From: Bacteroidales bacterium
GTDB lineage: Bacteria; Bacteroidota; Bacteroidia; Bacteroidales; UBA932
Length of the DNA: 39,683 nt
Direction of reading: 5' to 3'
Assembly (NCBI GenBank): GCA_017476575.1
Contig: JAFUZO010000053.1
Span: forward strand, 1 to 39,683
The position numbers and the translations under genes are program-made. Positions 1 to 7,609 of this stretch are shown here, piece by piece. Below the pieces are notes generated by a model. The model did no database searches. It saw nothing but the letters and a program-made list of their open reading frames with translations, and was not told where the DNA came from. The number at the start of each line of letters is the position of its first letter. Positions within the stretch are counted from its first letter, which is position 1.

Positions 1-45
1 AGATGTTGGTTTTAACCTGCCTCGAATTGCATAGGTTGAACTATC

Positions 46-53
46 CAAATATA
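46..53 (-). promoter_or_regulatory. Possible leftward TAnnTTTG promoter box
   Basis: On the minus strand the bases read TATATTTG, a perfect match to the Bacteroidota -7 consensus TAnnTTTG. It would fire leftwards, out of the window, so the gene it serves cannot be seen. The rest of 1-162 shows no convincing gene. Confidence 0.4.
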
Positions 54-162
54 TGATAATCATTTGTTTACGAATGTGTATAGGCGTGCGCTCTTGACCG
101 TACTGCTGACATGGAACGGGAAGGACAGGGTCCCGGTTGTTCGGCATATCGGAAGAATTCCG

Positions 163-170
163 TATATTTG
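163..170 (+). promoter_or_regulatory. Promoter -7 box for prfA
   Basis: TATATTTG matches TAnnTTTG and ends 19 bases before the prfA ATG at 190. Its position supports that start over the upstream in-frame ATG at 64, which would lie before the promoter. Confidence 0.7.
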
Positions 171-189
171 CAGTCCAAATCTGAGAACA

Positions 190-1287
190 ATGGCAGAGAA
201 TAATACACTCCTGGAGAAGGTGCTGAGCCTGCAGGACAAATACAAGAAGCTGGAGGAGTCGCTGAGTGACCCTGCGGTCATTGCCGACATGAAGAAGTTC
301 GTGCAGCTGAACAAGGATTACAAGGAACTCCAGCCGATCATCCAGGCCGGATGGGAATATAAGAAGATGGTCGACGACCTGGCCCAGGCCAAGGATATCC
401 TCATCAACGAAAAAGACGAGGACCTGCGCGAGATGGCCCGGGACGAGATCACCGGCATCGAGCCGAAACTTCCGGATATGGAACAGAAGATCAAGCTGCT
501 CCTGATTCCGGCCGATCCGGACGACGGCAAGAACGCTATGGTCGAGATCCGGGGCGGTACCGGCGGCGACGAAGCGGCCATCTTCGCCGGTGACCTTTTC
601 CGCATGTACCAGCATTTTGCCGAACGTAAAGGTTGGAGGCTGGAGGTCTCCGACCAGGCTCCCGGTACGGCCGGCGGCTACAAGCAGATCGTCTTCAAAC
701 TCTCCTCCAACGAGGAGGGGGTCTATGGGATCATGAAGTACGAGTCGGGCGTGCACCGCGTCCAGCGGGTTCCGCAGACTGAGACCCAAGGCCGGATCCA
801 GACCTCTGCCGCCTCGGTAGCCGTATTCCCGGAAGCTGGCGAGTTCGATGTCGAACTCAATCCGGCCGACATCCGCAAGGACCTCTTCTGTGCCTCCGGC
901 CCGGGCGGGCAGGGCGTCAATACGACCTACTCCGCCGTTCGTCTCACCCATATCCCGTCCGGTCTTGTGGTCCAGTGCCAGGAGGAGCGTTCCCAGCTCA
1001 AGAACCTCGACCGGGCCATGGAAGAACTCCGTACCCGGCTCTACAATCTGGAACACCAGAAGTATCTTGATGGTATCGCGGCGAAGCGTAAGACCATGGT
1101 CTCCACGGGTGACCGCTCCGCCAAGATCCGTACCTACAACTACCCCCAGGGCCGCGTGACCGACCACAGGATCGGCTGGTCCATGTACAATCTGCCCGTC
1201 TTCATGGACGGTGACATCCAGGAGTGTATCGACCAGCTCCAGATTGCCGAGAACGCCGAGCGGCTGAAGGAGGCAGGCGAAGAATAA
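190..1287 (+). CDS. prfA: Peptide chain release factor 1
   Basis: This cytoplasmic factor ends translation at UAA and UAG and triggers peptidyl-tRNA hydrolysis on the ribosome. The product is 365 residues, the usual RF1 length. Visible motifs are the tripeptide anticodon-type PQT (a PxT motif, the RF1 hallmark) in the segment [10 protein letters not shown], and the catalytic GGQ at about residues 239-241 followed by VNTT. The reading frame is open back to 64, but that N-terminal extension is low-complexity and upstream of the promoter box, so ATG 190 ([10 protein letters not shown]) is chosen. queF follows 70 bases downstream without its own visible TAnnTTTG box, so the two may be co-transcribed. 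Confidence 0.97.
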   Translation: MAENNTLLEKVLSLQDKYKKLEESLSDPAVIADMKKFVQLNKDYKELQPIIQAGWEYKKMVDDLAQAKDILINEKDEDLREMARDEITGIEPKLPDMEQKIKLLLIPADPDDGKNAMVEIRGGTGGDEAAIFAGDLFRMYQHFAERKGWRLEVSDQAPGTAGGYKQIVFKLSSNEEGVYGIMKYESGVHRVQRVPQTETQGRIQTSAASVAVFPEAGEFDVELNPADIRKDLFCASGPGGQGVNTTYSAVRLTHIPSGLVVQCQEERSQLKNLDRAMEELRTRLYNLEHQKYLDGIAAKRKTMVSTGDRSAKIRTYNYPQGRVTDHRIGWSMYNLPVFMDGDIQECIDQLQIAENAERLKEAGEE

Positions 1288-1357
1288 ACATGAGGCTTCA
1301 GGGCAGAGGGGGCTGAACTTGCGGCCATCCGGCCCTGGAACCGGAAACCGATCAACC

Positions 1358-1813
1358 ATGGAACGGAAAGAAGAAGGTCTGCAGGCGCTGGGCGCCAAGA
1401 CCGAATACAAGGACGATTATGCCCCGGAGGTGCTGGAGACGTTCGTGAACAAACACCCCGGTAACGACTATTGGGTGCGGTTCAACTGCCCCGAGTTCAC
1501 CACCCTGTGCCCCATCACCGGCCAACCGGATTTCGCCGAGATCCGCATCAGCTATGTGCCCGATGTCCGGATGGTCGAATCCAAGAGCCTCAAACTGTAT
1601 TTGTTCAGTTTCCGCAACCACGGCGATTTTCATGAGGACTGTGTCAACACCATCATGAAGGACCTCATCGCCCTGATGGATCCCAAGTACATCGAAGTTT
1701 CCGGATTCTTCACGCCTCGTGGAGGCATCTCCATCTATCCATACGCCAACTATGGCCGTCCCGGCACCAAGTGGGAGCGTCTCGCCGGGCAGCGCTTCGC
1801 CTCCCACGAGTAG
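1358..1813 (+). CDS. queF: NADPH-dependent 7-cyano-7-deazaguanine reductase
   Basis: QueF reduces the nitrile of preQ0 to preQ1 in queuosine biosynthesis. The product is 151 residues, the short unimodular QueF type. The catalytic cysteine is C51 in [14 protein letters not shown], with the acid partner D58. The family signature ESKSLKLY (the QueF motif that binds NADPH) follows, and the C-terminal part has the expected [13 protein letters not shown] segment. An in-frame ATG exists at 1319, but the residues between it and MERKEEG resemble no QueF N-terminus. It lies downstream of prfA in the same direction. No preQ1 riboswitch was seen upstream. Confidence 0.95.
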   Translation: MERKEEGLQALGAKTEYKDDYAPEVLETFVNKHPGNDYWVRFNCPEFTTLCPITGQPDFAEIRISYVPDVRMVESKSLKLYLFSFRNHGDFHEDCVNTIMKDLIALMDPKYIEVSGFFTPRGGISIYPYANYGRPGTKWERLAGQRFASHE

Positions 1814-2089
1814 TTCCGGGAACAGTCCTGGTTATCATCCGGAGGCAGACAGTATTCCTGCCCGAGAGCCATTACCATCGACAAGAAAGGTCGGCAGGAT
1901 GGGCAGAATCGTGCCCGTTTTCCTGCACGGACATTGATACGGTTCCCTCCGGTCGGAAAAAAAAGGAGAATTACCCGTCCGAATCCTCCGTCCGGTCTGT
2001 CGGGTCGGGAAAAGGGCCGGATTTCCGTCCGGATGGTTGGTAGGGGAGAGAGGCTTGTGAACCACCGCCATGCCGGCCGGACCGGGGTA
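1814..2089. other. Convergent intergenic region, possible weak terminator
   Basis: This 276-base gap lies between converging queF and the LytTR gene. It holds a modest nested hairpin at about 1894-1925 (outer arms GCAGG/CCTGC, inner arms GGGCA/TGCCC, with a TTTT run) that could end queF transcription. There is also a run of eight or nine A at about 1958-1966, which reads as a U-run on the minus strand. No credible gene was found here; the short frames that cross it look like shadows. Confidence 0.35.
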
Positions 2090-2953
2090 TCAGGTCTGGG
2101 CTTGGAAATGGCGTAGGACGTTGTCAGCGTAGGTCTTGGTGACAGGGATGGGGGCGATAGCCTCGCTGTCGAGGGTGAGTTCATAGCCGTTCTGGGTCTT
2201 CTGGAGGACCTTGACCTTCTCCATGTTGACGATGAACTTGCGGTGGCAGCGGATCAGTTTGGATCCGGCGAAACTGTCTTCCACGGTCTTGAGACGGCAG
2301 CGGAGCATGTAGGTCTGGAGAACACCTTTGTTGTCCGAATACCACACCTTGATATAATTGTCGTCCGATTCAACGTAATAGAGGTTGGCGCTCGAAACGG
2401 AGAGTTTGAGGACGCCGTTGTTGTCGAACAGGGTGAATTTCTGGATGTCCGAAACTTCGTCGGTGACGACATCCTGCATGTTCATCAGCCTGATGATCCG
2501 GTTCTGGTCGATGATGGTGAAGAACATGCCTGCGATGATATAGGGTACACCCAGGCAGATGAAGGCGTAGACCAGTGAATGCATGAAGATGGCGGCGGCA
2601 TCCTGGTCTTCCGGCTGGGCGATGGAAACAGTGAACAGGGTGTACAGGATGCTGATGAGGATAATCTCGGCCATGCACCAGGCCGCATATTGCCAATAGG
2701 TCATCTGGAAGAGGTTCCGGGTCTTGTACATGACGACCTTGCTGATAATGATGATTGTGAGGGAGACGAGGGCGAACAGGGCGGTGAAGCCGAAGAAGGT
2801 GCTGTTGCCGAGGCGGAACCAGGCGTTGTAGGAGAACGGGATGCTCACGAGGAGGAACAGGACGGAGAATAGCGCGGCGAATGTCACCGTGCCTAGCAGC
2901 TGATATAATTCCCTCAGGTAACCTGGAAGGTATTTCTTGCTGTTTTCCTCCAT
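2090..2953 (-). CDS. LytTR-family DNA-binding protein with four membrane helices
   Basis: The 287-residue product starts at MEENSKKYLPG. It has four hydrophobic helices at about residues 16-40, 54-77, 86-109 and 119-147. A LytTR DNA-binding domain at about 180-283 carries the typical segments YYVESDDNYIKVW and KLIRCHRKFIVNMEKV. There is no response-regulator receiver domain, so this is a membrane-anchored LytTR protein that probably senses a membrane or extracellular cue directly. The target is unknown. It is divergent from fabH, with about 186 bases between the start codons. The open frame continues far upstream to 4204 but only as antisense of fabH. A TACATTTG promoter box at 2975-2982 supports the start chosen. 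Confidence 0.88.
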   Translation of the reverse strand: MEENSKKYLPGYLRELYQLLGTVTFAALFSVLFLLVSIPFSYNAWFRLGNSTFFGFTALFALVSLTIIIISKVVMYKTRNLFQMTYWQYAAWCMAEIILISILYTLFTVSIAQPEDQDAAAIFMHSLVYAFICLGVPYIIAGMFFTIIDQNRIIRLMNMQDVVTDEVSDIQKFTLFDNNGVLKLSVSSANLYYVESDDNYIKVWYSDNKGVLQTYMLRCRLKTVEDSFAGSKLIRCHRKFIVNMEKVKVLQKTQNGYELTLDSEAIAPIPVTKTYADNVLRHFQAQT

Positions 2954-2974
2954 TTTCCCCTTGTTCAAAGTGGA

Positions 2975-2982
2975 CAAATGTA
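2975..2982 (-). promoter_or_regulatory. Promoter -7 box for the LytTR gene
   Basis: The minus strand reads TACATTTG, a full TAnnTTTG match, ending 21 bases before the start codon at 2953. Confidence 0.7.
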
Positions 2983-3109
2983 AGCATTTTTTTCGATGTA
3001 AAGAAAAGAATTTTCGCCCCGCATAGCCGGGATTCGCCCCATGCCTGTGCGACCTTCCACACGGGCGCGGACTTCGCCACAATTTTTTCGCAGGAGCGGA
3101 AATACCGGT

Positions 3110-3117
3110 TATTTTTG
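3110..3117 (+). promoter_or_regulatory. Promoter -7 box for fabH
   Basis: TATTTTTG matches TAnnTTTG and ends 22 bases before ATG 3140. A T-rich stretch (AATTTTTTCG, 3081-3090) lies about 20 bases upstream, where a -33 element is expected. Confidence 0.7.
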
Positions 3118-3139
3118 CACCGTACAAAACCGAAGCGTT

Positions 3140-4087
3140 ATGAAAATCATAGGAACAGGCAGCGCCCTTCCGCGCAAAGTCGTGACCAACGACGACCTTT
3201 CGCAGTTTCTCGATACATCTGACGAATGGATCTTTCCCCGGACGGGGATCCGGACCCGCCATGTCATCACGGACGAAAAACTCGAAGACCTCGGTATGGC
3301 GGCGGCATGCGCGGCCATCGCCCAGTCCGGCCTCCAGGTCGGGGATATCGACATGTTCATCTGCTCCAACGTGGTGAACGAATACCTGACCCCGGGATTG
3401 AGCTGTATCATTGCGGCCGGCATCGGGCTCCGGTGTCCCTGCATCGACATCAATTGCGCCTGTCCCGGCTTCATCTATGCCATGGACATCGCAGATACCT
3501 ATATCGCCGCCGGCAGGGCCCGCAACGTCCTTGTCGTCTGTGCAGAGGAACCGACCCGCATGACCTCCTGGGAGGACCGTTCGACCTGCGTCTTGTTCGG
3601 GGACGGGGCCGGCGCAGCGGTGTTCACGGCGGGCGACAATGTCAAAGGCATCAAGTTGAATGCGGAGCCTTCTGTCGACAAGATCTGGCAGTACCGTCCG
3701 CTCGAACCGACACCCTATGTGCGGAAGACGGAGACGAATGTCCCGCTCCAGATGAACGGTCGTGAAGTGTTCCGCTTTGCCGTGACGACTTCGGTCCGCG
3801 ACATCAATGAAATCCTTGCCAAGGAAGGCATGACGGCTTCCGATGTGGACTATTTCATGATCCACCAGGCCAACATGCGCATCATCGAAGGCATCCGCGG
3901 ACGGCTGGGTGTGCCTGAGGAGAAATTCCCGACCAACATCCAGGACCACGGCAACTCCTCCTCGGCCTCCTGCCCGATCCTCCTCGATGAATGTAACCGG
4001 AAGGGTCTGTTCAAAAAGGGCGACAAGATCGTTTTCAGCGCCTTCGGGGCGGGACTCCTCTCTGCCGTCGCCCTGATGGAGTGGTAG
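3140..4087 (+). CDS. fabH: 3-oxoacyl-ACP synthase III
   Basis: FabH starts fatty-acid synthesis by condensing an acyl-CoA primer with malonyl-ACP in the cytoplasm. The 315-residue product has the thiolase-fold catalytic triad: C108 in NCACPGF, H242 in MIHQANMR and N272 in DHGNSSSAS. The N-terminal GTGSALPRKVVTNDDL and DEWIFPRTGIRTRH segments are typical of FabH. The frame is open upstream to 3041, but the promoter box at 3110 makes ATG 3140 the start. fabK, fabF and fabZ follow on the same strand, although fabK has its own promoter and leader. It is divergent from the LytTR regulator. Confidence 0.95.
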   Translation: MKIIGTGSALPRKVVTNDDLSQFLDTSDEWIFPRTGIRTRHVITDEKLEDLGMAAACAAIAQSGLQVGDIDMFICSNVVNEYLTPGLSCIIAAGIGLRCPCIDINCACPGFIYAMDIADTYIAAGRARNVLVVCAEEPTRMTSWEDRSTCVLFGDGAGAAVFTAGDNVKGIKLNAEPSVDKIWQYRPLEPTPYVRKTETNVPLQMNGREVFRFAVTTSVRDINEILAKEGMTASDVDYFMIHQANMRIIEGIRGRLGVPEEKFPTNIQDHGNSSSASCPILLDECNRKGLFKKGDKIVFSAFGAGLLSAVALMEW

Positions 4088-4102
4088 TTTCTGAAAAATT
4101 GT

Positions 4103-4110
4103 TATATTTG
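4103..4110 (+). promoter_or_regulatory. Promoter -7 box for the fabK leader
   Basis: TATATTTG matches TAnnTTTG. It lies 15 bases after the fabH stop and 31 bases before the conserved leader element, giving fabK-fabF-fabZ a promoter of their own. Confidence 0.65.
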
Positions 4111-4138
4111 CAAAATTGCAGTAAGAAACCGGAAAAAA

Positions 4139-4214
4139 ATTACCTGCTTCAAAAGCGACATTTGCCCGGAATAGGGTCGCGAAGCGACAGGAGCGTTGAA
4201 GCAAGTTATTTTTT
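4139..4214 (+). promoter_or_regulatory. Structured 5' leader element, copy 1 (fabK)
   Basis: This leader shares two blocks with the one at 19190-19301: an upstream block (ACCTGCTTCAAAAGCGACAT, then TTGCCCGGAATAG) and a downstream block containing CGAAGCGACAG, GCGTTGA and GTTATTTTT. Bases 4142-4152 can pair with 4196-4206 (10 of 11 pairs), and six T follow at 4209-4214, as in an intrinsic terminator. Inside it, GTCGC (4176-4180) and GCGAC (4184-4188) form a hairpin with a GAA loop, but GTCGC could instead pair with the GCGAC at 4155-4159, so two folds compete. Bases 4139-4174 read ITCFKSDICPE then TAG. The element ends 21 bases before the fabK ATG. I do not recognise it as a named family. Confidence 0.6.
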
Positions 4215-4235
4215 GCCCATCACTAAAGGACTGTT

Positions 4236-5183
4236 ATGATAAAAAGTGTAATCTGCGATATTCTCGGCATCGAAAAGCCGATCTTCCAGGGCGGAATGGC
4301 CTGGATCGCCGATGCGGACCTCGCCGCTGCCGTCTCCAATGCTGGCGGTCTCGGCCTGATTTCCTCCATCAACTATGGAACCGAAGCTGTCCGGACCGAA
4401 ATCCGGAAGGCGAAGACGCTGACAGACAAGCCGTTCGGTGTCAATATCATGCTGGCGGCCCCGAATGCGGCCGACATTGCCGCCCTCGTTGTCGAAGAGG
4501 GCGTGAAAATCGTTACCACCGGAGCCGGGTCTCCAGCTCCTTACATGGAGCGGTGGCTTGCGGCCGGCATCAAGGTCATCCCTGTCGTCGCCTCCGTCGC
4601 CTACGCCCTCAAGATGCAGGAGCTGGGTGCAACCGCGGTCGTCGCGGAAGGAGCCGAGTCCGGAGGGCATGTCGGTGACATCCATACGATGGCCCTGGTG
4701 CCCCAGATCATCGATGCGGTCTCGATTCCGGTCCTGGCGGCCGGCGGCATCTTCGACGGACGCGGCGCTGCCGCCATGTTTCTCATGGGAGCCTGCGGCG
4801 TGCAGGTCGGGACGCGCTTCCTGATTGCGGACGAGTGCCATGTCCACGATGTCTACAAGGACCGCCTCATCAAGGCTTCCGACGTCGGCACCATGGTTAC
4901 CGGCAAATCCCTGGGCGACGCCGTGCGCAGCCTCAAGACGCCGTTTGCCAAGAAGTTTGCGAAGATGGAGGCCGACCCCGACGTCACTGCCGACGAAGTA
5001 CGCGCCTTCGGAACCGGTTCCATGCGCAAGGCCGTCTTCGACGGAGACCTTTCCGGCGGCAGTTTCCTGGCCGGCGAAGTGGCCGGCATGATTACCCGCC
5101 GGGAGACGGCGGCCGACATTGTCAACGATATTATCGGCGGGGCGGAAAGGCTGCTTGCCGGTGCCCCCAACCTAATTGTATAA
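4236..5183 (+). CDS. fabK: Enoyl-ACP reductase II (FabK type)
   Basis: This is an FMN-dependent TIM-barrel enzyme of the FabK/nitronate-monooxygenase superfamily, predicted to reduce enoyl-ACP in the last step of each elongation cycle. The 315-residue product has the N-terminal PIFQGGMAWIADADLAAAVS motif, the central AEGAESGGHVGD with H145 (matching the catalytic His of pneumococcal FabK), and the flavin-phosphate-binding AAGGIFDGRG and GVQVGTRF segments. Position between fabH and fabF-fabZ argues for FabK over a nitronate monooxygenase. FabK enzymes are generally insensitive to triclosan, unlike FabI. The gene has its own promoter and structured leader. fabF begins one base after the stop codon. 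Confidence 0.9.
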   Translation: MIKSVICDILGIEKPIFQGGMAWIADADLAAAVSNAGGLGLISSINYGTEAVRTEIRKAKTLTDKPFGVNIMLAAPNAADIAALVVEEGVKIVTTGAGSPAPYMERWLAAGIKVIPVVASVAYALKMQELGATAVVAEGAESGGHVGDIHTMALVPQIIDAVSIPVLAAGGIFDGRGAAAMFLMGACGVQVGTRFLIADECHVHDVYKDRLIKASDVGTMVTGKSLGDAVRSLKTPFAKKFAKMEADPDVTADEVRAFGTGSMRKAVFDGDLSGGSFLAGEVAGMITRRETAADIVNDIIGGAERLLAGAPNLIV

Positions 5184-5184
5184 A

Positions 5185-6444
5185 ATGGAAACAAAGAGAG
5201 TAGTTATCACCGGTATGGGTGTCATCTCCTCCGTGGGAAACGATGTCCCTACCTTCTGGAAGAACCTCCTCGACGGCGTGTGCGGAATCGATTATGTGGA
5301 CGACTTCCAGGGAACCGACCTTCCGGTCACCATTGCAGGTAAAGTAAAGGATTTCAATCCGGAGCAATACGGGATGGACAAGCCGTTCATCCGCAAACAG
5401 GACAAGTTCTGCCAGTACGGGATGGCGGCCGCCTTCCAGGCTATGGCAGATGCCTCTCTCCACGCCGAAGGCGAGGAGCAGAACATCGATCCGTTCCGCC
5501 TCGGCGTGTATGTCGGGTCTGGTATCGGCGGTTTCGAGGTCCAGATCCGCGAGACCGCCAAGATGCTGGAAGACCCTTCCGGCAAATGGGTGTCCCCCCT
5601 GTTCATCCCGACCATGATCTCCAACATCGCGGCCGGCCATATCGCGATCAAACACCAGGCTAAGGGGCCGTGTCTTGACATCGTGACGGCCTGTGCCACC
5701 TCCTCCCACTGTATCGGCGAAGCGTTCCGGGCCATCCGCCACGGATACGCCGATGCCATCATCGCCGGAGGGTGCGAGAATGCCACCGTCCCGCTCGGTG
5801 TCGCCGGCTTTGCCAACGCGAAAGCCCTGACCCGTGCCGAAAATCCCAAATACGCCTCTCTGCCGTTCAACAAGAACCGCCAGGGCTTCGTCATGGGAGA
5901 CGGTGCCGCCGTACTCATCCTCGAGGAATTGGAGCACGCCAAGGCGCGCGGTGCCAAGATTTATGGTGAGATGGTCGGCTACGGCAACACTTGCGACGCC
6001 TACCATGCTACCGCCCCGCGTCCGGACGGTTCGACCCAGGCCCGTGCCATCCGCCAAGCCTTGGAGGAAGCCGGTTTCGACGAGACCCGGGACAACCTCT
6101 ATATCAATGCCCACGGCACCGGTACGCATCTGAATGATGTGGCCGAGACCATCGCCTACAAGGTCGCCCTTGGTGACTTTGCCTACAAAGCCCATATCAG
6201 CTCGATCAAGTCCATGACCGGACACATGTTCGGCGCTGCAGGGGCCGCAGAGGCCATCGCCACCATCCTCGCCTTGCAGGACGGCATCATCCCGCCGACG
6301 ATCAACCTCGACTGCCCGGATCCGGAGTGCGACCTCGATTACACCCCGAACGTCGCCGTGCGGAGCGAGATCACCCTCGGCATTTCCGACTCTCTCGGAT
6401 TCGGCGGTCATGACGCCTGCGTCGCCTTCCGCCGCTATCAGTAA
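5185..6444 (+). CDS. fabF: 3-oxoacyl-ACP synthase II
   Basis: FabF elongates acyl-ACP chains by decarboxylative condensation with malonyl-ACP. The 419-residue product has the Cys-His-His set of condensing enzymes: C170 in TACATSSH, H310 in NAHGTGT and H347 in KSMTGHMFGAAG, with the supporting lysine K342. The C-terminal SLGFGGHDACVAFRR segment is typical of the family. ATG 5185 (METKRVVITG) lies one base past the fabK stop. An upstream in-frame TTG at 5176 would overlap fabK and is less likely. The tight spacing suggests translational coupling with fabK. fabZ begins four bases after the stop. Confidence 0.96.
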   Translation: METKRVVITGMGVISSVGNDVPTFWKNLLDGVCGIDYVDDFQGTDLPVTIAGKVKDFNPEQYGMDKPFIRKQDKFCQYGMAAAFQAMADASLHAEGEEQNIDPFRLGVYVGSGIGGFEVQIRETAKMLEDPSGKWVSPLFIPTMISNIAAGHIAIKHQAKGPCLDIVTACATSSHCIGEAFRAIRHGYADAIIAGGCENATVPLGVAGFANAKALTRAENPKYASLPFNKNRQGFVMGDGAAVLILEELEHAKARGAKIYGEMVGYGNTCDAYHATAPRPDGSTQARAIRQALEEAGFDETRDNLYINAHGTGTHLNDVAETIAYKVALGDFAYKAHISSIKSMTGHMFGAAGAAEAIATILALQDGIIPPTINLDCPDPECDLDYTPNVAVRSEITLGISDSLGFGGHDACVAFRRYQ

Positions 6445-6448
6445 AATT

Positions 6449-6871
6449 ATGAATAGAGAAGAAATCCAACAACACATTCCCCACCGGCCGCCGATGCTGC
6501 TCGTGGACGAAGTCTCCCTGGACGAGAACGGGATTGCCCATGGCAAGTACCGCATCCGGGACGACGAGTTTTTCACGAGGGGGCATTTTCCCGGCAATCC
6601 GGTGGTGCCTGGCGTTGTCCTTTGCGAAATCATGGCCCAGAGCTGCACGATGCTGATGATGGATGACATCCCCGACAACGACACTTTCTACCGGGCCATC
6701 GACGATGTGAAGTTCAAGAACGTAGTCCGTCCAGGCGACCTTTGCGAAATTACCGCACGGATGATCGATAAGAAGGCCGGCCTCTATTTTGCAGAGGCGA
6801 AACTTGAAGTCGGCGGCAAGCTTTGCTGCCGTGGCAAACTGACTTTCGCCTTGGTCCCGAAACAAGGCTGA
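6449..6871 (+). CDS. fabZ: 3-hydroxyacyl-ACP dehydratase (FabZ type)
   Basis: This hot-dog-fold enzyme dehydrates 3-hydroxyacyl-ACP to enoyl-ACP. The 140-residue product opens with IPHRPPMLLVDEV and contains the catalytic segment GHFPGNPVVPGVVLCEIMAQ, with H46 and E60 as the expected catalytic pair. Its length is normal for FabZ. It starts four bases after fabF and is the last gene of the fatty-acid cluster. A strong hairpin terminator follows at 6930-6973. Confidence 0.92.
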   Translation: MNREEIQQHIPHRPPMLLVDEVSLDENGIAHGKYRIRDDEFFTRGHFPGNPVVPGVVLCEIMAQSCTMLMMDDIPDNDTFYRAIDDVKFKNVVRPGDLCEITARMIDKKAGLYFAEAKLEVGGKLCCRGKLTFALVPKQG

Positions 6872-6929
6872 CCTGCCACCTGTCCAGGAGGATCCCGTCT
6901 TGGTTGGTGAAGCCTGGAAAAATGACAGT

Positions 6930-6973
6930 CCGTCCACGGAATCATCTGATTCCATGGACGGATTTCCTTTTGC
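6930..6973. terminator. Bidirectional terminator between fabZ and the DUF4293-like gene
   Basis: TCCGTCCACGGAAT (6930-6943) pairs with ATTCCATGGACGGA (6950-6963): 14 positions with one C-A mismatch and a six-base loop. A T-rich tract follows on the plus strand, and a T-run (read from GGAAAAATG) follows on the minus strand. It lies between converging genes, so it can serve both. Confidence 0.7.
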
Positions 6974-7068
6974 AGAGGCAGTATCCCCGGATGAAGCTCC
7001 GCAGGCTTGGATCCCTTTCCTGCGTTGCAGGCCCGAGCCGATGGTTGCCGTGGGTGGCACGTTGCAGC

Positions 7069-7500
7069 CTACTTCTTCCGGCGGGTGCGGCGGGATTCGC
7101 GGATGCGGTAGGCAGTCTCGACCATGAGCTGGTCCTGGTAGCAGCCGCGGGCCGCAAGGAAGTTGGAGATGGCGATGACGAGCGGAAAGATGACCGTCCA
7201 GTTGAACGTGACCTCCTGCATGGAGAAATACAGGAAGGCGAGCCATCCTTGGGCTCCGAGGGCGACGAGGCCGGAGAGTACCGAGAGGCGCATCTGGAGG
7301 ATACGGACCTTGAAGGCGACGAGCGCTACGGCAATCATGGCGGCAACCAGGCCCAGGAGGATGCCGAAGTACGGCTTCTGTAGGGCCAGATAGGTCACCG
7401 GTTCTCCACCCCCGTCGGGGATATAGGCGTCACCGGAGAGAAGCACCGCCACAAGGACGGCTGAAATCGCAAGATATAGGGTCTGGATTCTCTGCCACAT
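7069..7500 (-). CDS. DUF4293-like integral membrane protein
   Basis: The 143-residue product has four hydrophobic helices in the order helix, periplasmic loop with DAYIPDGGGEP, three further helices, then a short basic tail ending RRTRRKK. The N-terminal MWQRIQTLYLAIS pattern resembles small Bacteroidota membrane proteins of the DUF4293 family, which have no known biochemical role. The start at 7500 is preferred over the in-frame ATG at 7545 because a TACCTTTG promoter box lies at 7518-7525, between them. It is divergent from the nucleoside phosphorylase gene. Confidence 0.75.
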   Translation of the reverse strand: MWQRIQTLYLAISAVLVAVLLSGDAYIPDGGGEPVTYLALQKPYFGILLGLVAAMIAVALVAFKVRILQMRLSVLSGLVALGAQGWLAFLYFSMQEVTFNWTVIFPLVIAISNFLAARGCYQDQLMVETAYRIRESRRTRRKK

Positions 7501-7517
7501 GGTTTCAAACGTTTCTG

Positions 7518-7525
7518 CAAAGGTA
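7518..7525 (-). promoter_or_regulatory. Promoter -7 box for the DUF4293-like gene
   Basis: The minus strand reads TACCTTTG, a TAnnTTTG match, ending 17 bases before ATG 7500. It rules out the longer start at 7545. Confidence 0.65.
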
Positions 7526-7572
7526 ACAATATTCTCCGAATCCACCAGCTTGCTTTTATCGACGGAATTCGC

Positions 7573-7580
7573 TATTTTTG
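7573..7580 (+). promoter_or_regulatory. Promoter -7 box for the nucleoside phosphorylase gene
   Basis: TATTTTTG matches TAnnTTTG and ends 29 bases before ATG 7610. Confidence 0.65.
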
Positions 7581-7609
7581 TCTTTTATTGAACTAAATGA
7601 CCAATTGCT

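Noticed and set aside
64..189. Extended N-terminus of RF1 from ATG 64
   Set aside because: It would start upstream of the promoter box at 163-170 and adds residues not found in RF1 proteins.
1288..1357. preQ1 riboswitch before queF
   Set aside because: The short gap has no preQ1-I-like stem with an A-rich tail, so there is nothing to support it.
2954..4204. N-terminal extension of the LytTR protein through fabH
   Set aside because: The extension is antisense to fabH, and a promoter box lies just upstream of the internal ATG at 2953.
4236..5183. Assigning the FabK gene as a nitronate monooxygenase
   Set aside because: The families overlap, but position inside a fab cluster and the H145 motif favour FabK.
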